From positions 12,510,001 to 12,574,000 of the forward strand of contig CM076943.1 of NCBI GenBank assembly GCA_039566865.1: DNA of 64,000 bases, in the 5' to 3' direction. The notes beneath the pieces were generated by a model, which ran no database searches, was not told where the DNA came from, and worked only from the letters and a program-made list of their open reading frames with translations. Below, piece by piece: positions 38,501 through 47,500 of this stretch. The position numbers and the translations under genes were made by a program. The stretch comes from Aurelia coerulea (Eukaryota > Cnidaria > Scyphozoa > Semaeostomeae > Ulmaridae). How positions within the stretch are numbered: the first letter of the stretch is position 1; each line of letters opens with the position of its first letter.

Positions 38501-41500
38501 TTTGCTCAATTTTTCTTACTTTCATTTACATCGCATAACACAACGTTACTTGAAATTTCCGGAGATTTTTGAAGAAATCTATCCAATTGATGTTGGCTTA
38601 TAAACGTGTTCAACGAACATTTGAAATATCTCAAGGTTTTTCCAGGAATGGCAGTATCCTAGATTTGACATCTATTTCACTTTTGAAGCTAATCGGTCAG
38701 ATTTTTCTGGCATGAATTTATAAGTTGTTTGTGTCCAGATATTGCCAAATTTAATGTATATTCCAAAACTTTTGGGAAAAGACAAAAAATTTTCGCTGAT
38801 CGAGAAGGCCAATGTACATAGAACTCGTCTCATTTATTCCTTTATTTCCCTAAGTACAATCTGAGCGGAGGCCATACTATCACAAACAAGTCAGTTATAT
38901 TTTGTTTTCCCATGGTAGGAAAGTGCAGTTTGCAACTAAAAAGAAAGCTAACTAAACACATTGGCATAGGCTGAGGATGTCGAAGTTAAATTTGTTTTAC
39001 AAGCGTCCTATGCCCGCAGCAATGGCTTCGGACCTGTACATCTGAGGAAAAACGCCTCACCTGCCAGACTTGGGGCTGAAAGACGAGATTCAGCCTTGCT
39101 ACAGAATCCTTGGTACTTCTCATTTCGCGTTTATATGACGAACGCTACTGCAGATCCTACCTCATGGAACCTCACCAAGGGAGATGAAATCTTTCCGTAT
39201 AAACGAAACACCACTGGTATAGTGAGGTCAATTGGTTTATTCATCAATTTACCTTGCAGTACCAGTGGTGTTTCATTCGTTGATGGTTAGTGGTTGATTT
39301 TCATTGGCATTATTGTTATTTTCTGTAATTATTGTTGATTGATTCGTTCGCATTGCATGGAAGCGAGACTTTCGTCCATCTCTCCTCTCAGCTCTCGGGC
39401 TGAAGGTAAGGTGAAAGTATCTTATGAACAGTGGCAGAAATTCACCTCTCCTGTCAGCCTGGGCATGGTAGGTGATGTGCCTTCCCTCATATACACCGGC
39501 CCTAAGTTTAACATTGTTTTATCCTGTCTCAAAACACTTTTTTAGCGATTGGCGATTGCAAAATTAAATGATATGATAAGCAAAGCAGAAGAAAACATGG
39601 TAGAATTAAGAAGACAATACGAGTCTGCTGTCCATGAACGTAATAGCAGGTAACAATCTTTATAATTTTCTTATACACACTTGTCAACTGATTGGGATTG
39701 GAAATTTTAAACTTTTTCTGTTTAACCCGAAAGTGGCCATTTTGAATTAAAGAAATAGAGAGTCAGTGTTTTTTCATATTCCATTAGAAATTAGACAATA
39801 CAGATTACGGATTACTCTTCCTACAAACTACTTTACAATACTACCAGGACGATACAATCAGCAGCAAAAGACTATAGCTACCCCATGGCATTATATTAAA
39901 ACGTTAAACTACATACAGTTACATGAATGTTACATACGATCAAAAAAGAAAAGAGATCAATACTGTACTGGAGTCTGTCGATGTCACGAGCAAAACTCTT
40001 TTGATTATTTGTAGAGACAACTAAAGTACTTTCTATGTTGAGCCTCCCCCCATTTGCCAAACTTTCTCAAAGTTTTTTTTCAACTGTAGGATCAGACGCG
40101 AACACTTAAGCCTTAAGGCTGGATTAGATAGAAGTTGAAGTCTCAGCCTCCAGCAATCCTCTACTCCCTCCATTACCGAACAAGGCATCGATTCTTATTG
40201 TTCGATGTTTCTTGCAGTTTCTCGCACTGCTCTTATTTTTAATTTCCCTGTTTACCAAATCCTATCATGTCAATATTTCCATTAATTCTTATTTAGGGGA
40301 ATACAGCTGATTGAAAGGAATGAAGAAGTATGTGTCTTTTATGAGAAAGTAAACGTGCAAGGTGGGTCCCTATAGAAATTCGTTAATACAAGCTTCATGA
40401 TTCATGTTGCCTTACGCAACTGATAAGATTGCTACATTAAAGGCATTGAGTCATGATAAATAGACCTGCTTTGCCGTGTTTCATGTGACCCAGTTGACAA
40501 AGATCAATTATCACTTCTTACAAACTAAAATAACCTGGCTGTTTCACATTACATCTCATGTGATCAGTTTTATTTCACACGAACGTTACCCAGTCAGAGG
40601 CTAGACTTATGACTCTTCGTCCCTTCTTTCCCTGTGTTCTTTGATTTGCTGTTATCGCTTGCTCAATAGGGACTCATACCAATACTCTTATAAAAAAGTG
40701 GGCCCCCCGTTTCAAAAAGGCCAAAATTAGCGGGAGTTCTGGTACACTCAACAAAATCGCTTCAAAGTCTGGTTTAAAGAGCTTCAACATTGAAAAGCAA
40801 ACTTTTAGTACAAAGAATAATGTTTTCCTGACCTACTAATTACAAAATACATACCTTTCATACGAAAACGAGGCTGTGTGATTGTTTTTTGCCTCAATCG
40901 CTGCTAGCCTCTTTATCCATTACTCATACATTGAAAATGGCATGAGAACACGATAATGAGGCTTGCTACAATAAAGAGGCGAGAAAACAATCGCACAGCT
41001 TCGTTTTCGTTTGCGCGATATGACGTCACTTCGCTCAAATTGCTTATTTGAATACGTAATTTCACAAGGAGAAGGCGACAAATAGTGGAAAAAAGTATCA
41101 TACATCATTCATAGCAGTATTATCTTGTATTTTATCATCAATCATACCTACCCCGGACTTGTCCTTTAAGTCCGAAACTTTTAGCCTTATAAGCTCTAGG
41201 CTATGTACTGTTTTAAAGTTACATTGTGTATTTAATTGGTAGAAGATTGAAATAAGATTTCTTAGGGCACGTTAAGATTGGTCGCTTTTTCCAACGATTG
41301 CAAATAAGAGAGCAATAATGTTATATCGTAGACGACAGATCGAATTGTTTCTGTGTTGCTTGATCTGTTTTATCATAGTCAATGGTTTTATACCACTTTC
41401 TCGTTCCTTCATAGATTCAATGATACGAAATGGTGACATGGAAATGAAGAACAGAGAAGAAGAAATAAGGTTTATGAAAATGGAGGTAATTATTCTTAGT

Positions 41501-44500
41501 ACGATTGTTTGCAACTTGGCTCCATTAAGAAAACGAAGAACTGAAGGTGAATTAAGAAGCGTCATTAGATATGTTCTAAATTGTATGTCGCTCTCTTGCA
41601 TACAAAGCCCCAGTCTGTGCCAGGACTAAAGCGCCTTCTGCGTAATGATTAGCAAGAAAACAGAGCATTCAGTCAATCTGATGATTTTGATTTGACTTGA
41701 GACCCCAGATCGGAGGAAAACGAAGAACAAGCAAAACAACAGCCTCGGAAGGATGAAACTTCAACCGGGAGGACCTTATATGGACAATAGTTAACTTTAA
41801 TTTAACTCTTCTGCTATAAATACAGGTTGACTTGTTAGATTTATTCAGTTGCTCTGAAGATGCCCTAGTAGTGGGCGAAACGTCAGCACTGGAAAAGAAA
41901 AAGCGCAAAAGACCACACAGATGCCTGTTTCTTTGAGTAGTTAGGCCCTCTTCTAACCGTACACTATATCTGATGATTTTGATAAATACAGGTAACAAAA
42001 CATGTGGGAAACGACGAGGCAAAGATCTTCACTTTTGCAGTAAATTGGCATGGCAAGTCAATTTTGTGTTTCGGCGTCCCAAACAAGCTTTATGTTGTAA
42101 ACTTTGCTCGATTTGCAAACAAAATGCTGTTATTGTTTTCCAGATCTCAGCCTCTCCACGGAGCAATGTTGACAGCTTTATTTTGAATAAAATATTTATC
42201 CACCTCACATGTTATTCGAGACTATTTACTTAACTGTGAGCGTAGCAATCTACCTCTCTGGAGGAGCGATTTGCTTTGCTTGCAGTACTCCATCAGACAT
42301 CAGAGAGATCGACGCCTACCCTTGCAGTTAAGGTAGTAGTCTCAAATAAATTAAGGTGGTAATATTCGATAAATATTTCAAGTAGAGATTTCCACATTGC
42401 TCCATGGTCGCTCTTTGAAGTTTAATTCCAAAATACAACAATGACACAATATTTTGCAAATAAATAAACTTAATGTTTCTCTTTGAAGCTCAATGTCACT
42501 CAATGTCTGGGCAATGTTCAATGGTCATATTGTAGAGTTTCTTGTGCATTACATGTTATCTTACACCTTTTGTAGTCGGCTGACTTGAGAAGATCAAACA
42601 ACTTGATGAACAGAACAGTGCCTCAGAAAAGATCATTAGATGATGAACTGGTTACATTACAGCTTCAGGTAATATTTTATCAGACTCATTAGATATTTTA
42701 GTGACAGAGCGGAAATTGCTTCGAGCGGCAGTATTGAAGTTGCAATTTACCCTTTACTTTTCATCCAATGCGCCATGATCTCTATATCGCCTTATCCCAC
42801 TGGCATAGGACCTCTCGTGTTTGCCATCGCTAGCACACCTATTTGGGACGCCAAATATTTGACGAAAACTGTAGTAAAATAGTGTTATAAGAATAATTTA
42901 TAGTTTTGTTTATAATCTTATTTATCTCATTCCAGATTGAATATAACCTTGGTTCAACGTTTTAAATGTCATCTTTATCAGTGTCGAAATGTGTATCTAA
43001 TAGGCCAGGAAACAATAAAACAACATCACTTGTTTTCTGTTTTCATACCGTGTGCGCCAAAATAAACTATGCACGTTTGGCAGGCCACAATAAATCGTAC
43101 ACTGGACCTATTTTGAAGATTTATGACTTAATCGTCAGCAGAAAGCCTGAATTATATTCTAGGACTTTTTTGTAAATTTTCCGTTGTCAATTTTTAAAGC
43201 TAGAAGCGAGTTTCCTAAAACGTTCGTTTTCGAAAACATTGAAAAAGATTAAAAAACATCGATCAAATTTTAAAAGATTCAACATGAATGAACAAAGAGA
43301 AACGTCTTTAGGAGAATTTGGGGGTTTAGTACGAATTCTCGTACAGCAGATTACAATTGGTAGATTTCTAAATCGCAAATCACCACGAACAAGTTCTCTC
43401 TTTGCCCATTCATGTCGATTCTTTGGAAACTTTGATCGAGGTTTTTTATCGTTTTCAGTGTTTTTCGAAAACTAAAATCTTAGGAAACTCGCTTCTAGCT
43501 CTAAAAATTGAAAATGAAAAAATTTGCAAAAATCCCAGTATCTAATTCAGGCTTTGTGCTAACGATTAAGTCTTAAATCTTCAAAATCGGACCTGTGTAC
43601 GATTTATTGTGGCCTGCCAAACGCGCATAGTTTATTTTGGCGCACCCGGTAGAAGTGAACATAAGATATAAACATTAATTGAGTGACCATGGCTAAGCAG
43701 TTATGACAATCAACTTCTACTTCAATCCCTAACTTCTAGAGTTATAAACTCAGGATCATGTGTTGAAAAGAACACGTAAGTGGGAGGTGTGGCTGGCATG
43801 TGACCGGCCGGGAAGGGAACTTGGCCCTACCATTTACACAGAGGAACCATATCTTTTCAACAATCAGTAACTGTAGAGTTTATCAGTAATGTTATATTTT
43901 TGAAGCCTTTTTACTATTGATACGCCGTCCATAGAGAACTGACTATTGGATTATCTTTATCAATCTCAAATTTCCTCCTAGCTCTTAGAATGCCAGGAGT
44001 ACTTGCTGGATCTTGAAAAATCTTTGGAGAATCCCAGTAAGAGCGATCGAGTTAGACTGCTTGGTGGAAAAGATCCAAGTCAAGAGGAACTTCAACAGAA
44101 AATAGAACAGGTGAAAAATCTTTGGAGAATCCCAGTAAGAGCGATCGAGTTAGACTGCTTGGTGGAAAAGATCCAAGTCAAGAGGAACTTCAACAGAAAA
44201 TAGAACAGGTGAGGTGAATTTCTATCGTCAAATGAGATGTACATTACGATTCTTGATTTGATTTCATATATTTAAGGAGGGTAGCTCTTAAGAAAATGCT
44301 CATTTTCAAGAGCCCTCTTTCTAAAATGCAATACAATAATGCCAATACTGCGTGTCCCAAAAATGGTATCCCGTTTAGAAATTCACTGAAACTCGGTTTT
44401 CAGAAATCATAAAATGATAACATTTGTTTTGTGCTCATTTGTCAATAGTCTAAATATATTTAAAGGTTACAAAATGTCACAAAATGCTGTATGTGTCTTT

Positions 44501-47500
44501 ACTGGTTAAAACAGTGCTCAATGCCATGAAGACAGAGCGAATTATAACAGGATTGTTCTTTAAAGGTTATAAAATGTTCTTTAAGGTTATTTAAAGGTTA
44601 TAAAATGTTTGTTTCTGAGCCGTACTCTTCAAGCAACATCGTAATCTTGCCATGCGTTTGAGGTTTGTCATTATTCTTCAATTCTGCGATGATAGTTTTC
44701 GTTTCTCTCTGAGATTTATGACCAAACTAGAAGCTTATTATACAAAGCGAAATTAATCTGGTAATCATCAGTGCTTTTTGCAGTTTGCTCCAAAACCAAC
44801 ACGTCTACAAAAAGATTGTTTGTGCTCCAAAACGAGGCAGTCTAAAAAGAGCTAAGTTTGCTAATTTGAAAACCAATCACAAGATCAGCTAGATATGTGA
44901 TATAATTTGGTCTTTGAGACTTTGATCTACTTTTCAATAAAAGAAATTAAAATACTGATTGGCCATACAATCAAATTTTTGTGATTTCTTAAACATGAAT
45001 ACCTTTTTGGGACACCTGGTTTATAAAGAACAAAACCTAATTGCAATAGATGGACAAGTCTAAGGCTAAAATGCTTAAAGTCTATTTACAGATCAGGATA
45101 AACGGTTAGAAAATGTCCGCACATTTTTGGCCCGAAGCTTCTTTCTGAAAAAACTTTTGGATGTTAATGTTAACGAGGGGTCACACTCTTGAGCGGTACC
45201 CTCACTCACAGAACATTTTTTGCCCTCGCTTGATCAGATATTCTTTCTGACGTTTACAGTTACTTTCTTTATATATCATGCTTAAATGTTTATTATGTTT
45301 TTACAATTCATCCTAATCGTTGATCCGGATTTTGCGTTAAATTGTTTACAGTTGGAGAAGAGATTAGCAGAGAAAGAAGAAAAAATGCTAGAGAAAGAAT
45401 TAATTCATGAAGAAGTCACGAGATTGTTGGACAGAACGAAGAAAAAAGCAGAAACTGGGAAAGATGATACGTTAAAACTCGCAAAGAAGGTAATTTAATT
45501 TGACACGAGGAAATACTCTTTCAGTCTCTGTCTCTTCGTGTTTTTGCAACTGATTAGATTGCGTAAAAGCAGGGGCGTCGCCAGCCTTTTAAAAATGGGA
45601 TGAACTTAGTTAGAACTTTATGTCCTGAAAGGTATACCCAGCCTTTTTTACACCGTTTTTGCTGATGAAAAATACTACCCTAAAGTAAAACTGGGATGAA
45701 CGTGTCCACCCCATGGCGACGCCTTTGCATAAAAAGCGATGAAATTGCCTGTATTTTATGTGTGGATTAAGCGCGTTCACCTACCTTCAGTTTGAATCAT
45801 CTGCCTGCAAAAACAATGTCTGGTAATCATAGTAAATAATCAAATTCCTCTGTTTATACCCCTATTTGCAAAAGACAGTTTTTGTTTTTCATCTCATTTG
45901 CTCTTCGTATCTTGCATCTAGTTTTCAAATTCTAAATTTGGGTACTCAGTGTGCAGCGCCTACAATCGGTTGTGAAAGTTTACGAGGGGAGTGGTTTCGT
46001 GGAGGAGTGATACGGCTGCGTGCAGGCTATGTCGTTGGTTCAACTCTCATTTCAGTCTTGTAGGGCCAGCAGAGACAATCAAAAATCCGTGTTCTTCACC
46101 CAAAATGATTTTTAACTTCCCAGTTAAATCGCTATTCAATACAACTACACAAACTCCTCCAAACTTGTGAACTTCAGTTTCAGTTTCATATATTTTAAAT
46201 TCACTTCATACAATTTATAATTTACTATACCAACAGCTAACTAAACTACAAGGAAAAAGAAAATATTACAGAAAATTATTACATTGGTACGGAAAATTAA
46301 TACAATATACAAATACAGAGAAAAGAATAAATTGTATGGAGGGAATTACTTAAAGGAGGAGCTCTCTCAATAGGTAAACTAATCGAGGAGAGAGCCCCCC
46401 CCTGTCCTACGAAAATTTGAAATTATGATGGACACATTTGATTTTCATATGATAAAGTAGAAATTGTGCCAGAATCAAACTTAGCTTCAAAAGTCAGTCC
46501 TTTTTACATCTTTGAGTTTACACCCTTAATGGGAGAGATGTTTTAATCCATCTTTAATTCAGAGCTTTTCTGATGATCTATTCTTGCAGCCAATCGTTAA
46601 ATTACCTTCCTTTTTAGGTCAATGAAATACAAGCGAAGATAAAAGACATGACGCGAAAAATGATGGCCATGGTATCAGAACTTTCTATGAACCAGGTAAA
46701 CTGTGATCTGTTTTCATTTTCGATGATATAGGCCTTATTTTTATAACCTTTTTTTGATATTGCTACATTGTCAAAGTACTCCGTTTTCAGATGATTTTGA
46801 ACTGTCTAACCCACGAGTGGACCCATTACTCAAAGGAAAAAAGGGCCTAGAAAACACAGAGTACAGAGATAAAGCTTGCTACTGCGGTTTCGAGATTTCT
46901 GGAAGTTTAATTTACGCTGCCTTTTGTTCAAACGAGTTTCACACCTTATTTGAATGGAGAATGACAATTTAAAGAGCCACTGCTGACATATGTGCTTTGC
47001 GCTTGTGCGAATCCCACAATGCATTGCTTCTTCGACTTTCTGGGTGTCTAAAAGTGTTTTTTGGCCTAGCATGTCAACATTATCGCGGATGTGGAAAGAA
47101 GCCTACCTCAATTCCACTGTTGCCTCCTCCATCATTATCTTCATTGCTTTCTTCTTGGACGGTCATGATGCGTTCACTGTCGTTCTTGTTGTCGTACGGT
47201 TTAGTTTGCCATATCGAACGGTTCAAATACGAAGTTTAAATTACGAAAGAAAATGACGAGGCCATTTTGCCCTCCAGAGGACTGTATTTCAAATTAACAT
47301 AATAAAACAGACGCTATAAGTAAAGAAAGGGCCTATAGAATTGTGGTTAATACGTGTGAAATGTTCAGCTCTTGTTTTCAGCAATGACGGAAATGTAAAA
47401 CAATAAACGATAATAAGCGCAAACTAAACATTGTTCTTCGTCGCCATTGGTGTTTACCTCCTTTCAATTTTCTAAGCGCGCAAAGCACTTATGTCAGCAG

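Noticed and set aside
43003..43475. ORFs of 63-78 aa near 43.2 kb
   Set aside because: They fall inside a complete palindrome, which creates mirrored open frames.
44003..44203. Exon 17 read through the second duplicate as a real coding extension
   Set aside because: The 98-bp shift changes the frame and ends in a stop; the first donor restores the family sequence into exon 18.
46990..47256. Two overlapping ORFs of 80-88 aa
   Set aside because: Inside the GAGCCACTGCTG-ended MITE; no protein similarity.
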